Source: Druceiella hillmani
Taxonomy: Eukaryota; Arthropoda; Insecta; Lepidoptera; Hepialidae
Assembly (NCBI GenBank): GCA_039881145.1
Contig: JAYKKI010000006.1
Span: 19,536,501 to 19,600,500, forward strand
Reading direction: 5' to 3'
Length of the DNA: 64,000 nt
In this document: positions 33,940 to 46,745 of the stretch, in pieces
How the letters are laid out: each line of letters opens with the position of its first letter
How positions within the stretch are numbered: position 1 is the first letter of the stretch
Program-made: the position numbers and the translations under genes
The notes under the pieces: model-generated
The model's database searches: none
Told to the model about the DNA's origin: nothing
What the model saw: only the letters and a program-made list of their open reading frames with translations

Positions 33940-36900
33940 GAGAGTTTTGTTTCGTTTTATTTTTCATGTTCGACGCTTTCTGTAATGAGACGACGCCGAA
34001 AATATTTAATTGAATTAAAGTTCGTAATTTGGTCTGAGAATTCTAATAGTTATAATTGAGATGACTGATTAATACAAGATGACTACTTATGACGACCAAT
34101 ACAAGATGACTTGATTAATACAAGATAAATACTGGATAACATATTTCCCCTGAGCTTAATCGTGCTCTACACATTTCTCACGAAACAAATCCTTCAACTA
34201 TACTGCGAGGGTAGTCTTCAACTAGCTATCGCACACACTGCAGTGAATATTGCGTTTTATTCTTAACTTTAATGCACTTGGACAATAAAATCACAAAGCT
34301 AGCATGATTGTACTTTATATCGACAGCTTTTACGAGATATATCGATATTAAAGTGTAAAGTGGTGCAACTAATAGCCTCGATTACTATTCGATCGGTTTT
34401 ATTCACATTTGTACTGTATCTTCTTTATTTGATTGATTATCTGAAATATATCATTGTTTCTTTATCGGATATCACATTAATTTTTAATTTTCAATTAAAA
34501 ACAAAATCAACGACTTATTTCAAACTGTTATATTTCGCTGTAATTTCCACGAAATTAATCTCTTTATTAAGCTTTTTTCTGCGTTCCTTATTAATTTATT
34601 CCTTATAGCATTCAGCTGAAAATTGAATATAACTAAAATAAAAGCTGTACAGAAAACTAGCCCAAAAGCTTACCAAAATCAAGTTTTCATACAAATATGT
34701 AAAATAATTTATATAGAGATCTGCATGGAAAAAAGTGCTGGCTGGACTGTAGATTCTGTATTCGCTTGTTTTCCGCTCCTATGTTCGAAAGAAAAATTTA
34801 TTTCAATACATATATTTTCCGTACTCATATGCAGTATATTCTTCAATTTCCGAAACTAATCTAAACCTTATTACAGATAAATTTGGGCCTGTACCAATAC
34901 AAAGTTTGGTAGTACATAACATTAAAAGTTTTAAACCATTATGATTACATTAAAATTGTACGTAAAGATATTGTACGCAAAATAAAAATCGCCAAAAAAT
35001 ATTTAACACGTTACAGCTGCATTAAAATACTTTTAATGAATTATACTCAATAATGAAACATACAAAAAATGCAAGTTTATTATTACGATTGTTTGTTATA
35101 AGATATCATATCATGTTAGTTTAGTGGTTTGTACCTTTGACTGATGAACAATTTTTAAAGTTTCGTCCTGAAGATAAGGAAGCTATAAAATTATTAACAT
35201 GGCCTAATAGTTGCAAGTGTAAACATTTTTAAAAGCATATTTTACAGAATAGTTTTTGCCCGGGTCTCAACTTGCACTAGAATGATTTATTCTATATAAT
35301 CGCTAATTTATAAACTTTTACAGCACAATTTGTAGTTTGCAATCCAATGTGTTAAACGCTTAGTAAATCTCTTAAAATATATTTAATACATTAATGCAGG
35401 AATAAAAAAAGTAATATAATCAGCAAGTAGATACATATTACAAACAAATGGAACTAATAATTTTGCATTTGAATGATTTAATATTACAAGAGACAGAAAC
35501 TATTGTAAATAGAGTTAGTGATACGAGTATGTACTTAACCGAAATACTTTTTCTCAATATAACATACACTCATAATCGTTACCGATAATAGTTTGGTTGT
35601 GTCGAAGCATGTTTTCCGTAAATTTGAGTTGAAAATGGAGAATTTAAAAAAAAACACATTTGTAAAGTACTTCAGCATAAGTACTTCAGCGATGAAGTCA
35701 AGTTGCATAATAAGATTGCTAGCATTCCACCACTTAATTCAAATTACCATTGATATTTTGCAACTAACAAAATATTATCGACAATTAAAGAACACAAAAA
35801 TTGTTCACACAATACATCAAATGAAAATAAAATATTTTGAGTATTTAATTTCATATAAACAGAAGACCGAAAACAATATTGTCCTAACAGTCAATATTCA
35901 CAAAGTTTCGAGAAAAAGAAATATTGAACAGAATTTTCCTGAAAGTTACCAAGAAATTAATTTTTATTTCTGACATATTCCGATGCACGGTAAATCTATT
36001 AAGCCTTAGTTGGAAGCTGATTGAATAAAGTTGAAAGTTTATGTAGTTATTGTTCGTTTAGGTTTCTTTAAAATATTGTATAATGAAGCCTTAAGTTAGA
36101 TCACTATAGCCTATTGAGATAATGTTAGAATACCACAGTTAACATACCACCATACGGCATTGTTTCTTGAAAAATAGAGCGCAAATATAGACATAAGCAT
36201 TTCAGCAATTCATCCCAATAATCCCATGGATGAGTGAGCAGATGCGGCCTTATCGACTGAAATGTTGAAATTACGGGTATAAGGATTTCTATTCATAATA
36301 TATACACAATTGAGAGTATTGCGTTACCTATTTACATTTTTAGTTATTTTTAATTATGCATATATATTTTTCGGCTATTATGACAGTTTAACATCTTTAT
36401 TACGAGCACACGATTGCCATGTGATCCTAAATTCGAACAAAATAATAACATGTGACCAAAACAACGACTCAAGAAATTGTATTCTGATGTTAGACAATTT
36501 TCATTTTAAATGTAATCACTTTAAAAAGAAAATTTCATAAAAAATATATTATGGCTAACTGAGAACAAAGTCGGTATAATTTAAATTAATTTTTAAAAGG
36601 GTATTGTGTAAAATACTTTGAAGAATAAACCGCAATACTTTTAACAAGAATTGTTAGTAGTATCAGAATGACCGTTATTATTCAATGTATTACCATAAGG
36701 GCCGTGGGCTGTGGCGCAGTCACTCCTGAGTATTGACCTGTGTCAATTTTTTGGCGAGCCCTTAGAAAATAAGCAGAAACACTCGTGTAAACAAAATATA
36801 TAAGAAAATAACATGAAAAAAATTGTGTGTCTACTTATGTACGCGCGTTAGAAATTATATTTTGACATAATACAAAAATAACTTTATTTAGCACGCAAAT

Positions 36901-38100
36901 AATTAAAGGAAATAAAATAATAAAATAAGTGGATAATATAAATACTGTTGGTAAAATTTAAATTCAATTAACTAATTAAATTTTAATAATTAAAATTTAT
37001 TTTTTCCTACAGAATAGTAAAAATTTTTATCGTTTTATGTAGAATTACAATCATTATTATTTAATAATTTAATACTAATAATAATAATCATCATTATTAA
37101 TATTTATATTATCATTATTTTTGAACTTTTTTATTAAATTAATTAAATAAGAAGGTAATAATTTATAATTCATATTAATACATACTGAAATTTAACTTCA
37201 CTTAGAGAAATACACTTAAAATATATTTTAAAACGCTTGTAAGCCCTATTTCTCTCACGAGTGTTCACGATAAATAAATATTTTTTATTATATGTCCATA
37301 TTCGCTATTATTATTTAAAGTGTTATTTAAAAAGTACAGATATAACTTAGATTTGTAAGAATATAAAACACGTGTTGTTTATTAAAAATACCTCAATAAC
37401 TATCATGAATGTAGTATCAGTCAACACAGGCATGTAAATATATGTTTAGTGAGTAAATTAATCCTGCCGATTTTTGTTGCATCGTGGACGTCCATCGTAA
37501 AATTTCATTCTCATCATTTTTTTGTAACGTGCCTAAAGAAGTATAACTTCAAAAACAACAAAACATATTAAAAAAACTTAATAAAAATACTCTAGCGATT
37601 AAATAGGTACTTTTTTGCCTTTTTCTCTAACATAATGATTTTTTTTCTGTTTATGCTATCAAATTAGAGAATAATCTAATTCCCAGCAATAGGAATACAA
37701 GACTTTAAAACTTAATAATGATTTTTCCGCGAAATTATCCGATCTATTATGCTGGTAGCTAATAAGCTTTCCTATTTTTTCCAGAGATTTCTGGAACATT
37801 ATAATCAACTTTTGGACAATCTCTTCTAGGGTACGTATATGTACAAGATAATCAATGAGATGAAAAAAAAATCAGTGTAGAAGTACAGTGTTTCGGAGGT
37901 GAAAGCGTTCAGTGGAGAGACAAATTAACACGATTGTCCGGGCACGCATGATGTACCGACGTATATACTCTTTATGCAAATGTCAAGGCGTATGTTGATG
38001 TTTTATTTATATAACTTTTATCTCAGACTTTATGATACAATTATTTATCTGAAGTGTCAATATAATAATATATCACTGTCAAATTATTTAGGTAAAATCT
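33940..38100. other. AT-rich intergenic stretch
   Basis: No supported gene. The longest open frame in the window (35,593-35,973, 126 codons, TTG start) lies here. It is lysine-, isoleucine- and asparagine-rich, as expected of AT-rich random sequence, with no recognisable domain. A short GC-richer segment at 36,700-36,765 contains gtggcgcagtcactcctgag and is unassigned. Confidence 0.5.
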
Positions 38101-38104
38101 AATG

Positions 38105-38159
38105 CAGAATCTAATGTGTCTTTAACTTTATATAAAAAGTTAAAAAACATTAGATTCTG
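38105..38159. other. Hairpin, ~25-bp imperfect stem
   Basis: cagaatctaatgt and acattagattctg form the outer 13 pairs, and taacttt/aaagtta form an inner stem around a small AT loop. The size is compatible with a short foldback or a miRNA-like precursor, but nothing else supports a miRNA. Confidence 0.5.
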
Positions 38160-38496
38160 TTTTCGTTTATGCCGATACTAGATTTCTATTGTTTTGATCC
38201 ATAACGTTATTCCAAATCTGTCTGAGAAGTATAGAATTATTAGACATCTGCATGCTGTCTTATTAAGAAGTCATAGACGACGACAGTAGTCTAAGTAAAG
38301 GGCAAATTAATCCCAGGCCTTCGAAAAGAAAAAAATGAATGCCCAAAATTAGTTGGGTGCATCATAGCGTATCTCATTGTTTAGATAAGACAATGACTGC
38401 ACGTATACTCATTTGTATTCTTATTCACCATAATACATCTTACCATTTTGTGGAATCAAACATAATTACTGTTTGATTATTAATTTATTATTGAAT

Positions 38497-38520
38497 TATG
38501 GATACCCACAGGTATCCATA
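38497..38520. other. 10-bp perfect inverted repeat
   Basis: tatggatacc and ggtatccata around caca. Confidence 0.55.
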
Positions 38521-39059
38521 AAGTATTCTATAAGCGTAGTAAAGTCATTTTTGTTCACCATTTACTTGTTACTGAGTTTCCATTTTGTTACTTTCCCTAG
38601 ATTATTTTCAAACGACGTCAGTAATCACCTATATAAAGATATCTAAAATGTGATGTACAGGCTATCTTGCTTTTTTGGCATCATTATTGGCTGTAATTTA
38701 GATTTCAGTGATTATATACATGTCACGAAATTTCATATTGATAATTTTAGATCAATGTAGACCAATTTTTAATGTTTATATGGCCAACAGTTTGTGTTAA
38801 TAATTTGCAAGGGCAGTAATCTTTTGATGGTTTTTGAATTTGTCAGAAAAAAATTCTAACTATTCTATAACTATAATTTTATTTTAAAGAGCTTTTATTT
38901 GATAATCAACATGATAATTAAAAGAAAAATGTTCTTAGTCAACCTTCAAATCTGGCCCCGAAATGAAATTTAACTTTCAACATGTAATGTATGAAATGTT
39001 AAATTTAGCTACTATTTCATAAAACTATGCCAAATTTAATTTATTTGTAACATATATAC

Positions 39060-39250
39060 GCAAACAGATATGAAGGTGATTCCATGAATGGTCCGTTTCA
39101 GGATTCGGTACTTTGAAAAAAAAGGTCCATTATAAAATCGCTCAAGTCTCCCCGTCTGTCCGTCTGTCAAATATTAATAATTATATTTCTAGCAAAGTGA
39201 TGTTGATTCTGCACATTTCGCTGATAATTTGATTCTAATATGACGCACAT
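39060..39250. repeat. Possible dispersed repeat remnant
   Basis: Contains ggattcggtactttgaaa and ctccccgtctgtccgtctgt. The 'cgtctgtccgtctgt' phrase is typical of old dispersed repeats in arthropods. Family unknown. Confidence 0.3.
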
Positions 39251-39269
39251 CGAAAGTAAAACGGTGCTC

Positions 39270-39540
39270 TGAATCATAAATAACGTTTGTAGAAAATTAC
39301 ATTTAAATTATCGTATCCCTTTTCGCACAAAATATAAACATAATCACATTCTAAACATATACGTTCTCCCCATTCCGTCAGGGGTAAAAAGTCGTTAAAT
39401 AAATAATTACCGCAAGTTTGCACGTCCGCTGACAACTTTAGAGTAGTTTCATCATAAAGGTTCAAAGCTGGGTTAGCTTATATTCGTTTGCTCATTACAA
39501 CTTCGAATCGGCTTAGATGGTTGTGGTTATTTAGGGAGTT
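39270..39540. other. Less AT-rich patch, unassigned
   Basis: Contains ttctccccattccgtcagg and gcaagtttgcacgtccgctg. A 63-codon minus-strand frame (39,274-39,465) lies here, with no ATG context or family match. Possibly constrained noncoding DNA. Confidence 0.25.
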
Positions 39541-41480
39541 TGCTGGGGTGGATTAATTTAGGATAAAAGTGTGGGATTATAATGTGTATTTATTTATACA
39601 TACGCATTCATTTAAATAATTTATATAAATTTACATTAATTATTGTTAAATATTTATCAGAAAGTTCAGGTTTACGTAAATATTATTTTATTGTGATTTA
39701 AAAATATAACTAAACTACGTCAAATGTCTGTTTTTTTAAGGGCTAAGTTTAATAAACCTATTACGAGTAAAACTCGATCTAGTTTCGTATAAATTCAGGT
39801 AAATGAAAAAATTGAAATTTTTATTCATCGTTAGCAGGGAATTTTTACACGTGTTTTCAACTGGTCTGACCTTTCAATTACATTCAGAAAATTATAAAAT
39901 ATATGAAAGTGCTAAATATTTCTTGATTTTCTCAGAAATAGAATACGTGCTGCATGAATAGAATGAACATTTCTAGATTTTCTAAGAAATAAGATATGCA
40001 CTACATGGGTATAATGAATATTTCTTTATTTTCTAAGAAACATATGCACTGTACTCATAGTACGTATTTTACTTGTACTTGCTAAGTTTTTGTATAGTAC
40101 ATAAATTACGATCCTTTGCTGGTTATCCGTTAGTGTTATAATTACTTTTGTGCCACGGCCAGTGAACTTTTCATAGCATAATGACAAAAGGTCGTGGTTT
40201 TGTTGCTTTCCTGTATCAGTATTACACGAATAATAAAAATATGAATAAAGTTTATGTCAATCATTTTGAAGATATAATCAATGTTCCATTTTCTTTTCGG
40301 GCTGCGTAAACTGACCTATTGATCCGTCAATCTTACGTTTGTTAGTAATGTATGCGAGATTTTTTCCTCGACAAAATATTCTCCGCTGGTTGTGGAGACT
40401 GCTCGTAAGTGTAAAATATTATTATTTTAATAACTTAGGACGTTATAAGCAAATCAATCTAAAATTAAAATAATGTTGACTGCTCATTCTTTTGAAGTCA
40501 CAAACTTAGAAAAAAATTAGAATTCTTCTAATAGAACCAACCCTTGTTAGTTTCTTAGACATCAAATTATAAGCCACTTCTTGGTTGATAAAAATACTGT
40601 CATACCTAACTTTGCGTTCAGATTTATCCAAGTTTTGTCACTTAACGTTTAATTACACACTCTCCAAGATGTTTGGTCTTTTTAACTTCTTATTTATTTG
40701 GGCATGGTTCAGTTTTCCAGTTGTAGCTGGCTTCACTCTTACGTATGTTTCAAACCTTCACTTCTTATTTTCCTGGTTAGAAAGGCTGTATTGGCAGAAG
40801 GAACTACGACCATAAAAGTAACAAATCATCGATATGTAGCAAAGGTTCCAGATAAGTTGCAAAGGTTCAAATCCCATATTTGTTTACCAATGCTTACTTA
40901 TAATTTGTTTGGCATATATAGCGAATAGCTGCGTCATTAAAACGAAGCACAGGTGGTATTGCGCGGATTTGATCACGTGGGATGGTGTTATTTAACAATC
41001 ACTAAGCATTATTTTTACTTCACAGTTGACCGATAATTTTATTATAAAATTTATAAACTTCAATAATTTTTCTGAATTTCTCTGCATCTACTGCCTTTTA
41101 TCCATTTATCCACGTAAACAGTTCTTCATTCACCTAGGTGAATTGGATGAAGAAGGAAGTGTATTGCAAGCTGCTTTTAGAGATTTATATATTCTGAAGG
41201 AGATGTTGTGTTGGAAAAATATAACAAGATGTTTTTAACTCCACTTTAATGTAAATACTTTTTCTCCATTCCATGTCATTCACGAGAAAAACATTTTCAT
41301 CTGCACTGTCTGTAGATGTCTTTAGTCACATGCGTAATTTTTTCAAAACACCAATTACCGTGACAGAAAGTGAGAACGAAGTTAATAACAAGATAACAGG
41401 AAGGATGGCAGCAAATCATACAGTGGTGAAGGAGTAAAGCCGATAAAATCGCAGGAGATTGGAGGAATTTTACATTACGT
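39541..41480. other. AT-rich intergenic stretch
   Basis: A loosely repeated phrase, gaatgaacatttctagattt / taatgaatatttctttattt with ttctaagaaa, occurs at about 39,925-40,045. Otherwise nothing recognisable. Confidence 0.5.
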
Positions 41481-41487
41481 GTACGTT

Positions 41488-41665
41488 TGCACGGGCTCAC
41501 ATGTGCATGATTGCATGGGCTCACAACTGGCGCACGATTCCACGAGCCCACAATACGCGCACGATTGCATGGGCTCACACAAATGCAAAATTTCACGACT
41601 GCATGGCTTCACACATGCGCACTATTAACTGTGTTCACACATGCGCACGATTGTATGGGGGCAAA
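41488..41665. repeat. 27-bp GC-rich minisatellite, about six units
   Basis: Units of the form tgcatgggctcacaa...cgcacgat. Because 27 is divisible by three, both strands stay open and give spurious frames of about 60-100 codons with repeats such as IAWAH and SPCN. Confidence 0.8.
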
Positions 41666-41915
41666 ATTACAAAGGCTTCCATTAGGCGCACGATAGTGTT
41701 TCCAATCCGCAGTAACGTACTAGTACTACATATAAGCATGTTTAATGACTAAATTTTCTTTTTCGTGAATTCAGTAACTGATGTCATTTGTAAATTTTAT
41801 GTTTTATTACTTAAAATATAAAAACGAAGCTTAATTGAAATAACGGTCTATTATATCAGCGTAAATGTGTGGGGTGGCGTTATTTTCTTAAAATCTTAAT
41901 ATATTTTTTAAATTT

Positions 41916-42214
41916 AATTTTTTACAAATAAATGAAATTACGTGATGTAGTATTATTACTACTTTAATCAAATTCTTTACCACGACCTAGTTTCGTTGTA
42001 TGACAACATCTTCAAGTGGACAATTTGTAAAGATTCTTTCGAGTGAGCATCTTTTCACATTGCCAACCTGAAGATGTCATAAAATTACACCTAGGTCGTA
42101 GTAAAGAATTTAAATAAAGTAGAAATAATACTACATAACGTAGTTTCATTTAGATGTGAAAAATTAAATTATAATGCATTTCTATAAAATTAACGCCAAA
42201 TACATTCAATATTA
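41916..42214. mobile_element. Palindromic hammerhead element, copy 8 (oldest-looking)
   Basis: 299 bp with probable 10-bp repeats ttttaaattt (41,906-41,915 and 42,215-42,224). Arms are diverged. The minus-strand ribozyme (41,990-42,019) has CUGAAGA changed to UUGAAGA and a shortened stem III. The plus-strand motif (42,063-42,101) has lost GAAA. Both are predicted dead. This is the only copy outside the first 27 kb. Confidence 0.7.
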
Positions 42215-42929
42215 TTTTAAATTTTAAACCTTGATTACTTATTATAAAGTTTTATTTCCTAATATTCTTTCCAACCAGTCATTGCAACAAAATAATATTC
42301 GAAATGATACGTCTAGATGATCGGTATAAATCACGAATGAAAAGAAATATCTGTGGCAAGTATAATCCATGTCTACCTAAATATTGTTGCTTTGTTATTG
42401 ATGTGATTAACTGTGATATTCAACATTATACTTCAATCATTAAAATATACTTTGAGGATCTGCTGAGTCAGTCTTTCGTTGCTACCTTATAGACGCTAAA
42501 AATTTACATTTAGTGTCTTCCAAACGGCCAATTTATTTGTTTTTATAGCGGGAAAACTTTAGTTCTACTGTACAAACATACGTCGTCAATTCAGTTCAAA
42601 GTAATGCATTTTTCTTTAGCTTTTTCACATAATAATAATGAATGTATAGATAGCTATCAAAACCGATCGTGTCCAACCGATTTTTTGTTCCACTAACGTT
42701 ATGCGATGCTATTTTTAACCAGTAATATCACCGTAAGTAAGTACATATATAAATTGTCATCCAGTACATCGTAACATTTTTGAAAATAAATATGGCGTAG
42801 GCACTTTTCTTACTCACATTTTTAAATAAACTCGCATTTTTAAAGATCTTTACGGTTAAGGTGTGCATAAAGGCATTGTATCCTTTTTCAAAAATAAGTT
42901 CCGTCGGTCTACATAAACTCCTAAATATA

Positions 42930-43170
42930 ACCTCACTATGAGCGTTATTTATTTTCCGTAACAATTTACTGGCGTGCATACCACGTAGACGAAATTCCAA
43001 TAAAAGTCGAAAAATATGACGAAAAGTATTTTTTCGCCGGCTGGGGTCGATTGGTATTCAGTAGGCGAGGAACGGGCGGAAGCTCTGCTGTAAATCCTGT
43101 CGCACGAGCGCGTCGGAGTCAGTATTGGGGAGACTTAAGGGACTTGTTCTTTGTTGGGTTTAGCGTGATC
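42930..43170. other. Conserved island N, copy 5 (outside the triplication)
   Basis: Shares gacgaaaagtattttttcg, gattggtattcagtaggcg and gcacgagcgcgtcgg with the other copies. It matches copy 4 over at least 100 bp upstream (gtgcataccacgtagacg region). Confidence 0.48.
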
Positions 43171-43179
43171 TCCATACGT

Positions 43180-44125
43180 GGCTTTATTTGTTTTATAAGT
43201 TATTATTTGTTGCAAACCTGGCGCCGTACGATATAACAACCTTTACCGATTGTACTTAAAAAAACTCATATTAAACTTATGTAACGAGTAAATTCTTTTC
43301 AGTAGTATTAAATTCATATTGCATTAATGAAAAGTTGTATTACGTTTCAAAATATGGTTAAAAATGTTTGATCCCCTGTTTCACGTTGGTGTGCACTATA
43401 GTTTATAACGTGAATAGAGAAAATATATGGATTGGATCGGCGAAGCTGACTTGGAAAGGAATATTATATATATAAGTAGATCATATACATTTTCACTTAT
43501 GTACATGTGAAAAACTGTGCTATTAAAGAATTTCTCAAGACGACTATACGCTTTGCGATTTTCTTCAAATTTTTCCATAGCAACGAAAACATTGTTAATG
43601 TTTAATGTTCTAAAAACCTCACAACCTAAATTATATAGAAGGTACCGTGCGTAGTATTTTATTTGTTGTAATTAATTAATTTGTACTCTATTACTTCTAT
43701 GAATTGAATCTGGTGTACTAAGATGAGCTAACTTCAATTCATAGAACTGATTAGTGCCGCATATATCAAATTTGATACTGACCCTATTAGATCAAATGAG
43801 GAAATATTATTAGAAATAAAACTGATACCACCGAATGAGAAAGATTAAGACGAGCAGATTAAAATATTAATGTTCATTCTTTCAAGGAATTACTTCCGCA
43901 AAGGCGGCCATGGACTTAGGCAAATCTATTTTCGCTTAAAGCCAGATGTATTGAGTCAAGTTTTTAGACGGTATTCATATTAGCAATTTGAAATCTTAGT
44001 TACTTAGAGTAAAATGATTTTGCCTACAATCCCAATTTACAAACTTTCCTTTCCCAATTCTTTTTCCAATTTACAAAAATAAGTAAGTAGTTATTATAAT
44101 TTGTAAATCCATTGTCATGGAAATT
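43180..44125. other. AT-rich intergenic stretch with one hairpin
   Basis: A perfect 14-bp inverted repeat, ttctatgaattgaa and ttcaattcatagaa, spans 43,695-43,746 with a 24-base loop. No gene is seen. Confidence 0.5.
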
Positions 44126-44126
44126 T

Positions 44127-44129
<3 letters not shown>

Positions 44130-44177
<48 letters not shown>

Positions 44178-44185
44178 CATCTATA

Positions 44186-44239
<54 letters not shown>
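44130..44239. repeat. (TA)n microsatellite with TACA interruptions
   Basis: Three TA blocks separated by catacatc and cata. Spurious frames on both strands. Confidence 0.95.
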
Positions 44240-44242
<3 letters not shown>

Positions 44243-45270
44243 TTTTTGAGACCACAGCTGATCAAAGGGGTGGTATGCAAACAACTTAGAAGTCTAACAA
44301 GATAACGAGGCTTCAAAATAATCCAAAAGTTATGACGCATTTAATTTAATTTCAAACACCTTTTCAACGGTGTTGGTATAATACGCGGAGATGACAAAAG
44401 TATTACAATTACTAGTGACAACGAATTCATGAAAAGCAACAATAATTATAATAACTGTCATCGCTATATCCATTTTCATTATTTGTCATTGGGTTTAGTG
44501 TTTCCAGCACGGACATAAACCTGGGTTTGGAATATTTGTATAAACAAAGTGGCTTACAATAATTTCAATACAGTTAAATATAGTGGTTGTTGGGCCTGAC
44601 CGCACACTATCAATTATTAGTTGTGCAATTGAAAATTGAATAGGTCACACCTATATGTAAACGCGCACGTTGTTTAATTTAAAATTTCAACTGCAGAGGA
44701 GTTAGTAGTATTGTTAGTTTTCTTTTTCATCTGGAAGGAATAAATATGAAAAATTGCAATAAATACAGTAGTACATATTTTAATATGTGGAATGTAATTT
44801 CTAAGTATCACGTAATGTAATACATTTCAGAAATACGGAATAATTGTTATCTCGCTAAGATACTTCAATATAATAATAGAAAAGATGATATCTCAGGAAA
44901 TATGGAACGTTTGTTAACATCTGTGCAAAGTTGATACCACTAGACAATTGAGTGGCGCTTGCGAGTTTGAAAGTGTTCGACCAATGCCTAATTGAATATA
45001 TGCGCGCTATCCAGATATTGGCGAATCGTGGCTTCTCTCATAAAAATAATTGAATAAAAATGATTGATTTCGATGAACAATTAATTATTAGTAACAACTT
45101 AACATAGAGTATATAAAATTATATCGCTTTCGAATATTGTAATGTTGTGTTCACATATTTTGTTATGTTGTCTTCATATATTCTATTAAATTGTACTTTT
45201 ATCAGACATATACGTAATAACAGTTGAATTGGTCATTTCTTTTTACGCTTATTTTGTTATTCTTTTTATA
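44240..45270. other. AT-rich intergenic stretch
   Basis: A small patch near 44,935-45,030 has ttgagtggcgcttgcgag and gcgcgctatccagatattgg. Otherwise featureless. Confidence 0.5.
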
Positions 45271-45271
45271 T

Positions 45272-45410
45272 GCTACGCACAAGTACACGCTACGCACAAA
45301 TATATGCTACGCACAAGTACACGCTACGCACAAATATATGCTACGCACAATTTTATGCTGCGCATAAATATACGCTACGCACAAATACATGCTACGCGCA
45401 AATACGTGCT
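45272..45410. repeat. 17-bp minisatellite, eight units
   Basis: Unit gctacgcacaagtacac, at first alternating with gctacgcacaaatatat, so the early array has a 34-bp higher-order period. Later units diverge. The frame across it (HATHKYMLRTS type) is a by-product. Confidence 0.92.
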
Positions 45411-46139
45411 TTTTGACTGTATAATAATTTACTTAATTTTTAGTTTCGGTACGCGTAATGAGAATTTGACCAATTTTTTGCGTGTGTGTTAATTTTAATT
45501 TTTGGAGCTTACGTATTTTTTTCCTTTTATATTGAGTGATATCTTAGTTAAATCCTTGTATATATTTTTGAAAGGAGTCCTCTTGATGAAATTATTACCA
45601 ATTTGACTATAACATTTCTTTTATTTTCTCTTTCAGTGTGATATTTGCTACTATGATGAGATATTAATTCTTTCATTTTATTATCATTATTATTTGCATT
45701 GTACCATAATTTAAGTGATCACAATTCTTATAATATTTAATGAAGTATTTTCAAAATATTTGACATAATTTTCTTTAATTAATAATATTGGCTATAAATA
45801 ATGAAGCTAATTGTGAGGCTTGTTAATTAATTGCTCGTAACAACTACACTTTGCGACTGATTTTATTAAATTTGGGTAAGATTTTATTTTGGAAGCAAGA
45901 TATTAAAATGATTCACAAGAATTGAAGCTCTAGATTGTATTCGTATTCATGTACAGAACAATTGAATACATTGCAATTTCTGATAGCTTTCAAGCGATTA
46001 ATTTCAAAATTTTACGGAAATTTTAATTAATCTGCATCAATGTATGAAGATACCACTGTTTCGTCGTTTATGCTTTATGAGAGCAAATCGTACTATTATA
46101 AATTTTGTTACAGATAGACTATATATATTTCACCCATTT

Positions 46140-46400
46140 ATGTTAAAATGTTTCACGTCGTTACTCGCAGCGAGCCCTTGCAATATATAAAAATTAATAT
46201 AGACCATCAAGGTCTATGCCTAAAGCCAGTCAGGCCCAAAGCTGATCCAAAAGGTCTATCCTTCAAGACGCCGAAAAAACATGTTTGTCAAGATTACTTT
46301 GGCAGAACACGCGGAAACTCATTCTATTAACCCAAAAAAGGGCTTCTACTCAGCCCGGGATGAAGCAGTGGCGCCTAAAGTGGGCGCCTTGCCAAGTCAA
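46140..46400. other. GC-richer patch, unassigned
   Basis: Contains agaccatcaaggtctatg, agccagtcaggcccaaagct and the inverted pair ggcgcctaaagtgggcgcc. A 60-codon frame starts at an ATG at 46,148, but no family is recognised. A retroelement fragment is possible; no diagnostic motif confirms it. Confidence 0.25.
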
Positions 46401-46639
46401 CGAAAATACTTTTATTGGGAAACTTTAATTCATCAACTTTAGGATAAAAAGAGATTAAGTACTTGTTTGACTAAGCACAAAAAGTAATTGCTGAAATATG
46501 CTGATTAATTACTTTAAAAATATATAAAAATGTCTTCTACTTAAGCCTAAAAAAGTATGGCAAAGAAAAAAAAGGAAATGTTTCCTTGTTTAACAAATAA
46601 TTTATGAAAAATAAAACCTGTACGTAAGATAAAATGGTA

Positions 46640-46745
46640 AACATGTTGTGTCCATGCCCGCATTAAGCGAAAACTACTGGATAGATTTTACTAAAACTTT
46701 GTAGTTCGATGTCTAAGAGCCTTTGTTAATATACTATTATATAGT
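46640..46745. repeat. Possible dispersed repeat remnant
   Basis: The wording cgaaaactactggatagatt, followed by actaaaactttgtag, is typical of a widely dispersed arthropod repeat class. Not assignable to a family. Confidence 0.3.

Noticed and set aside
35593..35973. 126-codon open frame, the longest in the window
   Set aside because: It starts at TTG, is rich in Lys, Ile and Asn as expected from AT-rich DNA, and has no recognisable domain, start context or neighbour.
38105..38159. miRNA precursor at a hairpin (also 43,695-43,746)
   Set aside because: Short perfect inverted repeats are common throughout this window; without small-RNA reads or conservation a miRNA call is not justified.
41297..41752. 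Frames of 61-99 codons across 41.3-41.75 kb
   Set aside because: They come from a 27-bp minisatellite whose period is divisible by three, so several frames stay open without coding meaning.
44071..44340. YIYIYI-type frames over microsatellites (also at 6.1, 18.8, 30.2 and 62.3 kb)
   Set aside because: Translation of (TA)n dinucleotide repeats; no coding signal.
46350..46400. tggcgcctaaagtgggcgcc as a retroviral-type primer-binding site
   Set aside because: Only a loose resemblance; no long terminal repeat, gag or pol sequence is seen nearby.
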